From: Aphelocoma coerulescens
Lineage: Eukaryota > Chordata > Aves > Passeriformes > Corvidae
Reading direction: 5' to 3'
DNA: 64,000 bases
NCBI RefSeq assembly: GCF_041296385.1
Contig: NW_027184079.1
Span: 806,001 to 870,000 of the forward strand
In this document: piece by piece, positions 34,752 through 47,966 of the stretch
Layout: the number at the start of each line of letters is the position of its first letter
How positions within the stretch are numbered: the first letter of the stretch is position 1
Program-made: the position numbers and the translations under genes
The notes under the pieces: generated by a model
What the model was told of the DNA's origin: nothing
Database searches by the model: none
Seen by the model: the letters and a program-made list of their open reading frames with translations, nothing else

Positions 34752-35954
34752 ACAGGGGTCCCTGCTCTCCCAGAGCCATGTCGATCATCAGAAGCTGCTT
34801 GTGGCTGAGGATGCAGATGGCCACGAAAGGCCTAGAAGTAAAAACTGGAGCAATGTCGTGTCCAAGAAGATTTTCCCAGAGAAAAGCATCCTAGGAGCAG
34901 CAAGTGTCCTGGAGGTGCCAGTTGCCAGTATATGACTCCTAGGATGCTGTTGTGCTTCCAAAGTGTAAGAGGCTCAGAGAGCTGCCAGACACGATCCTCG
35001 AGCAGGAAAGGCAGATGTTGGGAGCTCCAGGGAATTCCCTGATGTCAGCAGTGGCGGAGCAGGATGAGGAAGATGTCCACGCTTGGGCTACTTGTGGCAA
35101 GAGTGTCCAAGGCTCCCAGTGCCTCCGTGGGAGCTGCAGGAGTGGAGACGGAGGAAGGCCTTTGGGCAGGACTGGCTGCTCCCTCAGAGCCGTGGCTCTC
35201 AGCAGAACCGTCTCATTGCTGAGGATGCACCTGTCCAGGAAGAGCCTTGCAAAGGAGTAGGAGTCCAGCTCATTGCAGTAAGGGAATGGCTGAAGGATGT
35301 TTCCCAGGAGCAACTATGCTGAAGGTGCCAGTTCCAGTCCATGGCTCGCAGGATGCTGCAGCACTGCCATAGGAGAAGGCATTTGGCATGGTGCTAGAGA
35401 AGATCCTCGAGCAGCAAAGGCAGGTGTTTGCAGCTCCAGGGAATTCCTAGATGTCAGCAGTGGAAGATCAGGATGAGGAATATCTCCAGGCTTGGGCTAC
35501 TTGTGGCAAGAGCCTCCATCCCTGCCCGAGCTTGGGTGAGAGTTGCCAGAGCGCAGACGGAGGAAGGCCTTTGGACAGGTGCAAGGTAAGAATGATGCAT
35601 GGTCGGCAGTCGTGGTGTAAACAGAAACATTTCTTGCAATCATCCCTACTGTTAGAGTAGTTTCACTTTCCGGTTTGAATAGCGTGAGCCTGGAAAGCCA
35701 ATAGTCTAAATGTTCAGATGTCTGGTACCCAATAGTAGACATGAACTCAAGTCTCTCATAGAAACATCAGGCTTTTTCCTTAAGCCAAGTGCTGGGAGGG
35801 GAATTTCTTCTGCAAAACTGCTCTGCTTCTGCTGCTTGTTCCATTTTAGAAAGTTTCCTGCTTTGGCCCTGCCTTGATTGAATAGTCCTTTGTCTTCTAA
35901 CTAGAAGCTCCAGGTTTTCTTCTTACAAGTTGTCTTTGTTTTCTTTGTCCACAG
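34752..35954 (+). repeat. Monomer 31, L4 variant
   Basis: Exon ends 35585, no insertion. It keeps an L4-type GTTGTGCTTCCAAAGTG near 34949, unlike monomers 15 and 41. Confidence 0.88.
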
Positions 35955-36749
35955 ACAGGAGTCCCTGCTCTCCCAGAGCCCTGTTGATCATCAGAAGCTG
36001 CTTGTGGCTGAGGATGCAGATGGCCACGAAAGGCCTAGAAGTAAAATCGGCAGCAAGGTCGTGTGCAAGAAAATTTTCCCAGAGAAAAGCATCCTAGGAG
36101 CAGCAAGTGTCCTGGAGGTGCCAGTTGCCAGTATATGACTCCTAGGATGCTGTGGCGCTGCCAAAGATGAAGAGGCTCAGAGAGCTGCCAGACATGATCC
36201 TCTAGCTGGAAAGGCAGATGTTTGGAGCTCCAGGGAATTCCCTGACGTCAGCAGTGGAGGAGCAGGATGAGGAAGATGTCCATGCTTGGGCTACTTGTGG
36301 CAAGAGTGTCCAAGGCTCCCAGTGCCTCTGTGAGAGCGGCAGGACTGGAGACGGAGGAAGGCCTTTGGACAGGTGCAAGGTAAGAATGATGCATGGTCCC
36401 CAGTTGTGGTGAGTACAGAAACATTTCTTCGAAGCATCTCTAGCTTTTGAAATAGTTTGACATTCCGGTTTGAATTGCGTGAGCCTGGAAAGCCAGTAGT
36501 CTAAATGTTCAGATGTCTGCTATCCAATAGTAGACATGAACTCAAGTCTCTCATAGAAACATCATGCTTTTTCCTTAAGCCAAGTGCTGGGAGGGGAATT
36601 TCTTCTGCAAAAGTACTGTGCTTCTGCTGCTTGTTCCATTTTAGAAAGTTTCCTCCCTTGGCCCTGCCTTGATTGAATAGTCCTTTCTCTTCTAACTAGA
36701 AGCTCCAGGTTTTAATCTTACAAGTTGTCTTTGTTTTCTTTGTCCACAG
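35955..36749 (+). repeat. Monomer 32, type S
   Basis: Exon ends 36379. It reads CTGCCAAAGATGAAG where monomer 16 has the L4-like patch, though the two agree elsewhere. Confidence 0.9.
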
Positions 36750-37949
36750 ACAGGAGTCCCTGCTCTCCCAGAGCCATGTCGATCATCAGAAGCTGCTTGT
36801 GGCTGCGGATGCAGATGGCCACAAAAGGCCTAGAAGTAAAATCTGGAGCAAGGTCGTGTGCAAGATTTTCCCAGAGAAAAGCATCCTAGGAGCAGCAAGT
36901 GTACTGGAGGTGCCAGTTGCCAGTATATGACTCCTAGGATGCTGTGGCGCAGCCAAAGGTGAAGAGGCTCAGAGAGCTGCCAGACACGATCCTCGAGCAG
37001 CAAAGGCAGGTGTTTGCAGCTCCAGGGAATTCCCTGCCGTCAGCAGTGGAGGAGCAGGATGAGGAAGATCTCGACGCTTGGGCTACTTGTGGCAAGAGTG
37101 TCCAAGGCTCCCAGTGCCTCCGTGGGAGCTGCGGGACTGGAGGCGGAGGAAGGCCTTTGGGCAGGACTGGCTGCTCCCTCAGAGCCGCGGCTCTCAGCAG
37201 AACCGTCTCATTGCTGAGGATGCACCTGTCCAGGAAGAGCATTGCAGAGGAGTAGGAGTCCAGCTCATTGCAGTAAGGGAATGGCTGAGGGATGTTTCCC
37301 AGGAGCAACTTTGCTGGAGGTGCCAGTTCCAGTCCGTGACTTGCAGGATGCTGGAGCACTGCCATAGGAGAAGGCGTTTGGCATGATGCTAGAGAAGATC
37401 CTCGAGCAGCAAATGCAAGTGTTTGCAGCTCCAGGGAATTCCTAGATGTCAGCAGTGGAAGATCAGGATGAGGAATATCTCCAGGCTTGGGCTACTTGTG
37501 GCAAGAGCCTCCATCCCTGCCCGAGCTTGGGTGAGAGTTGCCAGAGCGCAGACGGAGGAAGGCCTTTGGACAGGTGCAAGGTAAGAATGATGCATGGTCG
37601 GCAGTCGTGGTGTAAACAGAAACATTTCTTGCAATCATCCCTACTGTTAGAGTAGTTTCACTTTCCGGTTTGAATAGCGTGAGCCTGGAAAGCCAATAGT
37701 CTAAGTGTTCAGATGTCTGGTACCCAATAGTAGACATGAACTCATGTCTCTCATAGAAACATCAGGCTTTTTCCTTAAGCCAAGTGCTGGGAGGGGAATT
37801 TCTTCTGCAAAACTACTGTGCTTCTGCTGCTTGTTCCATTTTAGAAAGTTTCCTCCTTTGGCCCTGCCTTGATTGAATAGTCCTTTTTCTTCTAACTAGA
37901 AGCTCCAGGTTTTCTTCTTACAAGTTGTCTTTGTTTTCTTTGTCCACAG
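36750..37949 (+). repeat. Monomer 33, type L1
   Basis: Exon ends 37580. Private GATGCTGGAGCAC near 37347. Confidence 0.9.
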
Positions 37950-39152
37950 ACAGGAGTCCCTGCTCTCCCAGAGCCCTGTTGATCATCAGAACCTGCTTGT
38001 GGCTGAGGATGCAGATGGCCACGAAAGGCCTAGAAGTAAAATCGGCAGCAAGGTCGTGTGCAAGAAGATTTTCCCAGAGAAAAGCATCCTAGGAGCAGCA
38101 AGTGTCCTGGAGGTGCCAGTTGCCAGTATATGACTCCTAGGATGCTGTGGCGCTGCCAAAGGCAAAGAGGCTCAGAGATCTGCCAGACACGATCCTCCAG
38201 CAGGAAAGGCAGATGTTTGGAGCACCAGGGAATTCCCTGCCGTCAGCAGTGGAGGAGCAGGATGAGGAAGATGTCCACGCTTGGGCTACTTGTGGCAAGA
38301 GTGTCCAAGGCTCCCAGTGCCTCCGTGGGAGCTGCAGGACTGGTGACAGAGGGCAACCATTGGGCAGGACTGGCTGCTCCCTCAGAGCCGTGGCTCTCAG
38401 CAGAACCGTCTCATTGCTGAGGATGCACCTGTCCAGGAAGAGCATTGCAGAGGAGTAGGAGTCCAGCTCATTGCAGTAAGGGAATGGCTGAGGGATGTTT
38501 CCCAGGAGCAACTTTGCTGGAGGTGCCAGTTCCAGTCCGTGGCTCGCAGGATGCTGCAGCGCTGCCATAGGAGAAGGGGTTTTGCATGATGCTAGAGAAG
38601 ATCCTCGAGCAGCAAAGGCAGGTGTTTGCAGCTCCAGGGAATACCCTGACGTCAGCAGTGGAGTAGCAGGATGAGGAAGATGTCTACGCTTGGGCTACTT
38701 GTGGCAAGAGCCTCCATCCCTGCCCTTGCCTGGGTGAGAGTTGCCGGAGCGCAGATGGAGGAAGGCTTTTGGACAGGTGGAAGGTAAGAATGATGCATGG
38801 TCGGCAGTCGTGGTGTAAACAGAAACATTTCTTGCAATCATCCTTACTGTTAGAGTAGTTTCACTTTCCGGTTTGAATAGCGTGAGCCTGGAAAGCCAAT
38901 AGTCTAAATGTTCAGATGTCTGGTACCCAGTAGTAGACATGAACTCAAGTCTCTCATAGAAACATGAGGTTTTTTCCTTAAGCCAAGTGCTGGGAAGGGA
39001 ATTTCTTCTGCAAAACTACTGTGCTTCTGCTGCTTGTTCCATTTTAGAAAGTTTCCTCCCTTGGCCCTGCCTTGATTGAATAGTCCTTTGTCTTCTATCT
39101 AGAAGCTCCAGGTTTTCTTCTTACAAGTTGTCTTTGTTTTCTTTGTCCACAG
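37950..39152 (+). repeat. Monomer 34, type L2a
   Basis: Exon ends 38783. Matches monomer 18 at an offset of 18036. Confidence 0.9.
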
Positions 39153-40355
39153 ACAGGAGTCCCTGTTTTCCCAGAGCCATGTCGATCATCAGAAGCTGCT
39201 TGTGGCTGCGGATGCAGATGGCCACGAAAGGCCTAGAAGTAAAAACTGGAGCAATGTCGTGTCCAAAAAGATTTTCCCAGAGAAAAGCATCCTAGGAGCA
39301 GCAAGTGTCCTGGAGGTGCCAGTTTCCAGTATATGACTCTCAGGATGCTGTGGCGCTGCCAAAGGCGAAGAGGCTCAGAGAGCTGCCAGACACGATCCTC
39401 GAGCAGGAAAGGCAGATTTTAGGAGCTCCAGGGAATTCCCTGACGTCAGCAGTGGAGGAGCAGGATGAGGAAGATGTCCACGCTTGGGCTACTTGTGGCA
39501 AGAGTGTCCAAGGCTCCCAGTGCCTCCGTGGGAGCTTCAGGAGTGGAGTCAGAGGAAGGCCTTTTGACAGGACTGGCTGCTCCCTCAGAGCCATGGCTCT
39601 CAGCAGAACCGTCTCATTGCTGAGGATGCACCTGTCCAGGAACAGCCTTGCAGAGGAGTAGGAGTCCAGCTCATTGCAGTAAGGGAATGGCTGAATGATG
39701 TTTCCCAGGAGCAACTATGCTGAAGGTGCCAGTTCCAGTCCATGGCTCGCAGGATGCTGCAGCACTGCCATAGGAGAAGGGGTTTGGCATGGTGCTAGAG
39801 AAGGTCCTCGAGCAGCAAAGGCAGGTGTTTGCAGCTCCAGGGAATACCCTGACGTCAGCAGTGGAGTAGCAGGATGAGGAAGATGTCCACGCTTGGGCTA
39901 CTTGTGGCAAGGGCCTCCATCCTTGCCCTTGCCTGGGTGAGAGTTGCCGGAGCGCAGACGGAGGAAGGCCTTTGGACAGGTGCAAGGTAAGAATGATGCA
40001 TGGTCGGCAGTCATGGTGCGAGCAGAAACATTTCTTGCAATCATCCCTACTGTTAGAGTAGTTTCACTTTCCGGTTTGAATAGCGTGAGCCTGGAAAGCC
40101 AATAGTCCAAATATTCAGATGTCTGGTACCCAATAGTAGACATGAACTCAAGTCTCTCATAGAAACATCAGGCGTTTTCCTTAAGCCAAGTGCTGGGAGG
40201 GGAATTTCTTCTGCAATACTGCTGTGCTTCTGCTGCTTGTTCCATTTTAGAAAGTTTCCTCCCTTGGCTCTGCCTTGATTGAATAGTCCTTTCTCTTCTA
40301 ACTAGAAGCTCCAGGTTTTCTTCTTACAAGTTGTCTTTGTTTTCTTTGTCCACAG
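39153..40355 (+). repeat. Monomer 35, type L3
   Basis: Exon ends 39986. Normal CCACAG acceptor, otherwise like monomer 25. Intron has CAGTCATGG in place of CAGTCGTGG. Confidence 0.9.
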
Positions 40356-41568
40356 ACAGGAGTCCCTGCTCTCCCAGAGCCATGTCGATCATCAGAAGCT
40401 GCTTGTGGCTGCGGATGCAGATGGCCACAAAAGGCCTAGAAGTAAAATCTGCAGCAAGGTTGTGTGCAAGAAGATTTTCCCAGAGAAAAGCATCCTAGGA
40501 GCAGCAAGTGTCCTGGAGGTGCCAGTTGCCAGTATATGACTCCTAGGATGCTGTTGCGCTTCCAAAGTGTAAGAGGCTCAGAGAGCTGCCAGACACGATC
40601 CTCGAGCAGGAAAGGCAGATGTTGGGAGCTCCAGGGAATTCCCTGATGTCAGCAGTGGAGGAGCAGGATGAGGAAGATCTCGACGCTTGGGCTACTTGTG
40701 GCAAGAGTGTCCAAGGCTCCCAGTGCCTCCGTGGGAGCTGCAGGACTGGAGGACTGCAGGACGGAGGAAGGCCTTTGGGCAGGACTGGCTGCTCCCTCAG
40801 AGCCGTGGCTCTCAGCAGAACCGTCTCATTGCTGAGGATGCACCTATCCAGGAAGAGCCTTGCAAAGGTGTAGGAGTCCAGCTCATTGCAGTAAGGGAAT
40901 GGCTGAAGGATGTTTCCCAGGAGCAACTATGCTGAAGGTGCCAGTTCCAGTCCATGGCTCGCAGGATGCTGCAGCACTGCCATAGGAGAAGGCATTTGGC
41001 ATGGTGCTAGAGAAGATCCTCGAGCAGCAAAGGCAAGTGTTTGCAGCTCCAGGGAATTCCTAGATGTCAGCAGTGGAAGATCAGGATGAGGAATATCTCC
41101 AGGCTTGGGCTACTTGTGGCAAGAGCCTCCATCCCTGCCCGAGCTTGGGTGAGAGTTGCCAGAGCGCAGACGGAGGAAGGCCTTTGGACAGGTGCAAGGT
41201 AAGAATGATGCATGGTCGGCAGTCGTGGTGTGAGCAGAAACATTTCTTGCAATCGCCTCTAGCTTTTAGAGTAGTTTCACTTTCCGGTTTGAATAGTGTG
41301 AGCCTGGAAAGCCAATAGTCTAAATGTTCAGATGTCTGGAACCCAATAGTAGACATGAACTCAAGTCTCTCATAGAAACATCAGGCTTTTTCCTTAAGCC
41401 AAGTGCTGGGAGGGGAATTTCTTCTGCAAAACTGCTCTGCTTCTGCTGCTTGTTCCATTTTAGAAAGTTTCCTGCTTTGGCCCTGCCTTGATTGAATAGT
41501 CCTTTCTCTTCTATCTAGAAGCTCCAGGTTTTCTTCTTACAAGTTGTCTTTGTTTTCTTTGTCCACAG
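40356..41568 (+). repeat. Monomer 36, type L4
   Basis: Exon ends 41198 with the insertion. Copy of monomer 26 at an offset of 11216. Confidence 0.9.
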
Positions 41569-42363
41569 ACAGGAGTCCCTGCTCTCCCAGAGCCCTGTTG
41601 ATCATCAGAAGCTGCTTGTGGCTGAGGATGCAGATGGCCACGAAAGGCCTAGAAGTAAAATCGGCAGCAATGTCGTGTGCAAGAAGATTTTCCCAGAGAA
41701 AAGCATCCTAGGAGCAGCAAGTGTCCTGGAGGTGCCAGTTGCCAGTATATGACTCCTAGGATGCTGTGGCGCTACCAGAGGTGAAGAGGCTCAGAGAGCT
41801 GCCAGACATGATCCTCCAGCTGGAAAGGCAGATGTTTGGAGCTCCAGGGAATTCCCTGACGTCAGCAGTGGAGGAGCAGGATGAGGAAGATGTCCACGCT
41901 TGGGCTACTTGTGGCAAGAGTGTCCAAGGCTCCCAGTGCCTCCGTGAGAGCGGCAGGACTGGAGACGGAGGAAGGCCTTTGGACAGGTGCAAGGTAAGAA
42001 TAATGCATGGTCCCCAGTTGTGGTGAATACAGAAACATTTCTTCGAAGCATCTCTAGCTTTTGAAATAGTTTGACATTCCGGTTTGAATTGCGTGAGCCT
42101 GGAAAGCCAGTAGTCTAAATGTTCAGATGTCTGCTATCCAATAGTAGACATGAACTCAAGTCTCTCATAGAAACATCATGCTTTTTCCTTAAGCCAAGTG
42201 CGGGGAGGGGAATTTCTTCTGCAAAACTACTGTGCTTCTGCTGCTTGTTCCATTTTAGAAAGTTTCCTCCCTTGGCCCTGCCTTGATTGAATAGTCCTTT
42301 CTCTTCTAACTAGAAGCTCCAGGTTTTAATCTTACAAGTTGTCTTTGTTTTCTTTGTCCACAG
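41569..42363 (+). repeat. Monomer 37, type S
   Basis: Exon ends 41993. Copy of monomer 27. Confidence 0.9.
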
Positions 42364-43566
42364 ACAGGGGTCCCTGCTCTCCCAGAGCCATGTCGATCAT
42401 CAGAAGCTTCTTGTGGCTGAGAATGCAGATGGCCACGAAAGGCCTAGGAGTAAAAACTGGAGCAAGGACGTGTGCAAGAAGTTTTTCCTAGAGGAAAGCA
42501 TCCTAGGAGCAGCAAGTGTCCTGGAGGTGCCAGTTGCCAGTATATGACTCCTAGGATGCTGTGGCGCTGCCAAAGGCAAAGAGGCTCAGAGATCTGCCAG
42601 ACACGATCCTCCAGCAGGAAAGGCAGATGTTGGGAGCACCAGGGAATTCCCTGACGTCAGCAGTGGAGGAGCAGGATGAGGAAGATGTCCACGCTTGGGC
42701 TACTTGTGGCAAGAGTGTCCAAGGCTCCCAGTGCCTCCGTGGGAGCTGCAGGACTGGTGACAGAGGGCAACCATTGGGCAGGACTGGCTGCTTCCTCAGA
42801 GCTGTGGCTCTCAGCAGAACTGTCTCATTGCTGAGGATGCACCTGTCCAGGAAGAGCATTGCAGAGGAGTAGGAGTCCAGCTCATTGCAGTAAGGGAATG
42901 GCTGAGGGATGTTTCCCAGGAGCAACTTTGCTGGAGGTGCCAGTTCCAGTCCGTGGCTCGCAGGATGCTGCAGCTCTGCCTTAGGAGAAGGGGTTTTGCA
43001 TGGTGCTAGAGAAGATCCTCGAGCAGCAAAGGCAGGTGTTTGCAGCTCCAGGGAATACCCTGACGTCAGCAGTGGAGTAGCAGGATGAGGAAGATGTCCA
43101 CGCTTGGGCTACTTGTGGCAAGAGCCTCCATCCCTGCCCTTGCCTGGGTGAGAGTTGCCGGAGCGCAGATGGAGGAAGGCCTTTGGACAGGTGCAAGGTA
43201 AGAATGATGGATGGTCGGCAGTCGTGGTGTAAACAGAAACATTTCTTGCAATCATCCTTACTGTTAGAGTAGTTTCACTTTCAGGTTTGAATAGCGTGAG
43301 CCTGGAAAGCCAATAGTCTAAATGTTCAGATGTCTGGTACCCAGTAGTAGACATGAACTCAAGTCTCTCATAGAAACATGAGGTTTTTTCCTTAAGCCAA
43401 GTGCTGGGAAGGGAATTTCTTCTGCAAAAGTACTGTGCTTCTGCTGCTTGTTCCATTTTAGAAAGTTTCCTCCCTTGGCCCTGCCTTGATTGAATAGTCC
43501 TTTGTCTTCTATCTAGAAGCTCCAGGTTTTCTTCTTACAAGTTGTCTTTGTTTTCTTTGTCCACAG
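42364..43566 (+). repeat. Monomer 38, type L2b
   Basis: Exon ends 43197. Copy of monomer 28. Confidence 0.9.
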
Positions 43567-44769
43567 ACAGGAGTCCCTGCTCTCCCAGAGCCATGTCGAT
43601 CATCAGAAGCTGCTTGTGGCTGCGGATGCAGATGGCCACGAAAGGCCTAGAAGTAAAAACTGGAGCAATGTCGTGTCCAAGAAGATTTTCCCAGAGAAAA
43701 GCATCCTAGGAGCAGCAAGTGTCCTGTAGCTGCCAGTTTCCAGTATATGACTCTCAGGATGCTGTGGCGCTGCCAAAGGCGAAGAGGCTCAGAGAGCTGC
43801 CAGACACGATCCTCGAGCAGGAAAGGCAGATTTTAGGAGCTCCAGGGAATTCCCTGATGTCAGCAGTGGAGGAGCAGTATGAGGAAGATCTCGACGCTTG
43901 GGCTACTTGTGGCAAGAGTGTCCAAGGCTCCCAGTGCCTCCGTGGGAGCTGCAGGAGCGGAGTCAGAGGAAGGCCTTTGGGCAGGACTCGCTGCTCCCTC
44001 AGAGCCATGGCTCTCAGCAGAACCGTCTCATTGCTGAGGATGCACCTGTCCAGGAAGAGCCTTGCAAAGGAGTAGGAGTCCAGCTCATTGCAGTAAGGGA
44101 ATGGCTGAAGGATGCTTCCCAGGAGCAACTATGCTGAAGGTGCCAGTTCCAGTCCATGGCTCGCAGGATGCTGCAGCACTGCCATAGGAGAAGGCGTTTG
44201 GCATGGTGCTAGAGAAGGTCCTCGAGCAGCAAAGGCAGGTGTTTGCAGCTCCAGGGAATACCCTGACGTCAGCAGTGGAGTAGCAGGATGAGGAAGATGT
44301 CCACGCTTGGGCTACTTGTGGCAAGAGCCTCCATCATTGCCCTTGCCTGGGTGAGAGTTGCCGGAGCGCAGATGGAGGAAGGCCTTTGGACAGGTGCAAG
44401 GTAAGAATGATGCATGGTCGGCAGTCGTGGTGTAAACAGAAACATTTCTTGCAATCATCCCTACTGTTAGAGTAGTTTCACTTTCCGGTTTGAATAGCGT
44501 GAGCCTGGAAAGCCAATAGTCTAAATGTTCAGATGTCTGGTACCCAATAGTAGACATGAACTCATGTCTCTCATAGAAACATCAGGCTTTTTCCTTAAGC
44601 CAAGTGCTGGGAGGGGAATTTCTTCTCCAAAAGTACTGTGCTTCTGCTGCTTGTTCCATTTTAGAAAGTTTCCTCCCTTGGCTCTGCCTTGATTGAATAG
44701 TCCTTTCTCTTCTAACTAGAAGCTCCAGGTTTTCTTCTTACAAGTTGTCTTTGTTTTCTTTGTCCACGG
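43567..44769 (+). repeat. Monomer 39, type L3h
   Basis: Exon ends 44400. Copy of monomer 29, with TTGGCTCTGCC in the intron in place of TTGGCCCTGCC. Confidence 0.9.
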
Positions 44770-45967
44770 ACAGGGGTCCCTGTTTTCCCAGAGCCATGTC
44801 GATCATCAGAAGCTGCTTGTGGCTGCGGATGCAGATGGCCACGAAAGGCCTAGAAGTAAAAACTGGAGCAATGTCGTGTCCAAGAAGATTTTCCCAGAGA
44901 AAAGCATCCTAGGAGCAGCAAGTGTCCTGTAGCTGCCAGTTTCCAGTATATGACTCCTAGGATGCTGTGGTGCTGCCAAAGGCGAAGAGGCTCAGAGAGC
45001 TGCCAGACACGATCCTCGAGCAGGAAAGGCAGATTTTAGGAGCTCCAGGGAATTCCCTGACGTCAGCAGTGGAGGAGCAGGATGAGGAAGATGTCCACGC
45101 TTGGGCTACTTGTGGCAAGAGCCTCCAAGGCTCCCAGTGCCTCCGTGGGAGCTGCAGGAGTGGAGTCAGAGGAAGGCCTTTGGACAGGACTGGCTGCTCC
45201 CTCAGAGCCGTGGCTCTCAGCAGAACCGTCTCATTGCTGAGGATGCACCTGTCCAGGAACAGCCTTGCAGAGGAGTAGGAGTCCAGCTCATTGCAGTAAG
45301 GGAATGGCTGAATGATGTTTCCCAGGAGCAACTATGCTGAAGGTGCCAGTTCCAGTCCATGGCTCGCAGGATGCTGCAGCACTGCCATAGGAGAAGGGGT
45401 TTGGCATGGTGCTAGAGAAGGTCCTCGAGCAGCAAAGGCAGGTGTTTGCAGCTCCAGGGAATACCCTGACGTCAGCAGTGGAGTAGCAGGATGAGGAAGA
45501 TGTGCGCGCTTGGGCTACTTGTGGCAAGAGCCTCTATCCCTGCCCTTGCCTGGGTGAGAGTTGCTGGAGCGCAGACGGAGGAAGGCCTTTGGACAGGTGC
45601 AAGGTAAGAATGATGCATGGTTGGCAGTCGTGGTGCGAGCAGAAACATTTCTTGCAATCATCCTTACTGTTAGTTTCACTTTCCGGTTTGAATAGCGTGA
45701 GCCTGGAAAGCCAATAGTCTAAATGTTCAGATGTCTGGTACCCAGTAGTAGACATGAACTCAAGTCTCTCATAGAAACATGAGGTTTTTTCCTTAAGCCA
45801 AGTGCTGGGAGGGGAATTTCTTCTGCAAAAGTACTGTGCTTCTGCTGCTTGTTCCATTTTAGAAAGTTTCCTCCCTTGGCCCTGCCTTGATTGAATAGTC
45901 CTTTCTCTTCTAACTAGAAGCTCCAGGTTTTCTTCTTACAAGTTGTCTTTGTTTTCTTTGTCCACAG
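44770..45967 (+). repeat. Monomer 40, L3 variant with altered acceptor
   Basis: Exon ends 45603; intron 364 bp. Third copy with CCACGG; matches monomer 30. Confidence 0.9.
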
Positions 45968-47171
45968 ACAGGGGTCCCTGCTCTCCCAGAGCCATGTCGA
46001 TCATCAGAAGCTGCTTGTGGCTGAGGATGCAGATGGCCACGAAAGGCCTAGAAGTAAAAACTGGAGCAATGTCGTGTCCAAGAAGATTTTCCCAGAGAAA
46101 AGCATCCTAGGAGCAGCAAGTGTCCTGGAGGTGCCAGTTGCCAGTATATGACTCCTAGGATGCTGTGGCGCTGCCAAAGGCGAAGAGGATCAGAGAGCTG
46201 CCAGACACGATCCTCGAGCAGGAAAGGCAGATGTTGGGAGCTCCAGGGAATTCCCTGATGTCAGCAGTGGCGGAGCAGGATGAGGAAGATGTCCACGCTT
46301 GGGCTACTTGTGGCAAGAGTGTCCAAGGCTCCCAGTGCCTCCGTGGGAGCTGCAGGAGTGGAGACGGAGGAAGGCCTTTGGGCAGGACTGGCTGCTCCCT
46401 CAGAGCCGTGGCTCTCAGCAGAACCGTCTCATTGCTGAGGATGCACCTGTCCAGGAAGAGCCTTGCAAAGGAGTAGGAGTCCAGCTCATTGCAGTAAGGG
46501 AATGGCTGAAGGATGTTTCCCAGGAGCAACTATGCTGAAGGTGCCAGTTCCAGTCCATGGCTCGCAGGATGCTGCAGCACTGCCATAGGAGAAGGGGTTT
46601 GGCATGGTGCTAGAGAAGATCCTCGAGCAGCAAAGGCAGGTGTTTGCAGCTCCAGGGAATTCCTAGATGTCAGCAGTGGAAGATCAGGATGAGGAATATC
46701 TCCAGGCTTGGGCTACTTGTGGCAAGAGCCTCCATCCCTGCCCGAGCTTGGGTGAGAGTTGCCAGAGCGCAGACGGAGGAAGGCCTTTGGACAGGTGCAA
46801 GGTAAGAATGATGCATGGTCGGCAGTCGTGGTGTGAGCAGAAACATTTCTTGAAATCGCCTCTAGCTTTTAGAGTAGTTTCACTTTCCGGTTTGAATAGC
46901 GTGAGCCTGGAAAGCCAATAGTCTAAATGTTCAGATGTCTGGTACCCAATAGTAGACATGAACTCAAGTCTCTCATAGAAACATCAGGCTTTTTCCTTAA
47001 GCCAAGTGCTGGGAGGGGAATTTCTTCTGCAAAACTGCTCTGCTTCTGCTGCTTGTTCCATTTTAGAAAGTTTCCTGCTTTGGCCCTGCCTTGATTGAAT
47101 AGTCCTTTGTCTTCTAACTAGAAGCTCCAGGTTTTCTTCTTACAAGTTGTCTTTGTTTTCTTTGTCCACAG
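45968..47171 (+). repeat. Monomer 41, L4 variant (370 bp intron)
   Basis: Exon ends 46801. The A module matches monomer 15 (GAGGATCAG). The B module and intron follow the L4 form of monomer 5 (CTTGAAATCGCC). Confidence 0.88.
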
Positions 47172-47966
47172 ACAGGAGTCCCTGCTCTCCCAGAGCCCTG
47201 TTGATCATCAGAACCTGCTTGTGGCTGAGGATGCAGATGGCCACGAAAGGCCTAGAAGTAAAATCGGCAGCAAGGTCGTGTGCAAGAAAATTTTCCCAGA
47301 GAAAAGCATCCTAGGAGCAGCAAGTGTCCTGGAGGTGCCAGTTGCCAGTATATGACTCCTAGGATGCTGTGGCGCTGCCAAAGATGAAGAGGCTCAGAGA
47401 GCTGCCAGACATGATCCTCTAGCTGGAAAGGCAGATGTTTGGAGCTCCAGGGAATTCCCTGACGTCAGCAGTGGAGGAGCAGGATGAGGAAGATGTCCAT
47501 GCTTGGGCTACTTGTGGCAAGAGTGTCCAAGGCTCCCAGTGCCTCCGTGAGAGCGGCAGGACTGGAGACGGAGGAAGGCCTTTGGACAGGTGCAAGGTAA
47601 GAATGATGCATGGTCCCCAGTTGTGGTGAGTACAGAAACATTTCTTCGAAGCATCTCTAGCTTTTGAAATAGTTTGACATTCCGGTTTGAATTGCGTGAG
47701 CCTGGAAAGCCAGTAGTCTAAATGTTCAGATGTCTGCTATCCAATAGTAGACATGAACTCAAGTCTCTCATAGAAACATCATGCTTTTTCCTTAAGCCAA
47801 GTGCTGGGAGGGGAATTTCTTCTGCAAAAGTACTGTGCTTCTGCTGCTTGTTCCATTTTAGAAAGTTTCCTCCCTTGGCCCTGCCTTGATTGAATAGTCC
47901 TTTCTCTTCTAACTAGAAGCTCCAGGTTTTAATCTTACAAGTTGTCTTTGTTTTCTTTGTCCACAG
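47172..47966 (+). repeat. Monomer 42, type S
   Basis: Exon ends 47596. Like monomer 32 but with GCCTCCGTGAG, where monomers 16 and 32 read GCCTCTGTGAG. Confidence 0.9.

Larger units (their letters stand above)
30353..35954 (+). repeat. HOR 6, S-L2b-L3h-L3v-L4v (5602 bp)
   Basis: Monomer starts 30353, 31148, 32351, 33554 and 34752. The first three copy HOR 5. The last two resemble the end of HOR 3 at an offset of 18036. Confidence 0.92.
35955..41568 (+). repeat. HOR 7, canonical (5614 bp)
   Basis: Monomer starts 35955, 36750, 37950, 39153 and 40356. The first three match HOR 4 at an offset of 18036. The last two match HOR 5 at an offset of 11216. Confidence 0.92.
41569..47171 (+). repeat. 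HOR 8, S-L2b-L3h-L3v-L4v (5603 bp)
   Basis: Monomer starts 41569, 42364, 43567, 44770 and 45968. It is a near copy of HOR 6 at an offset of 11216. Its final monomer has a 370 bp intron instead of 369 and departs from HOR 6 near 46160. Confidence 0.92.
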
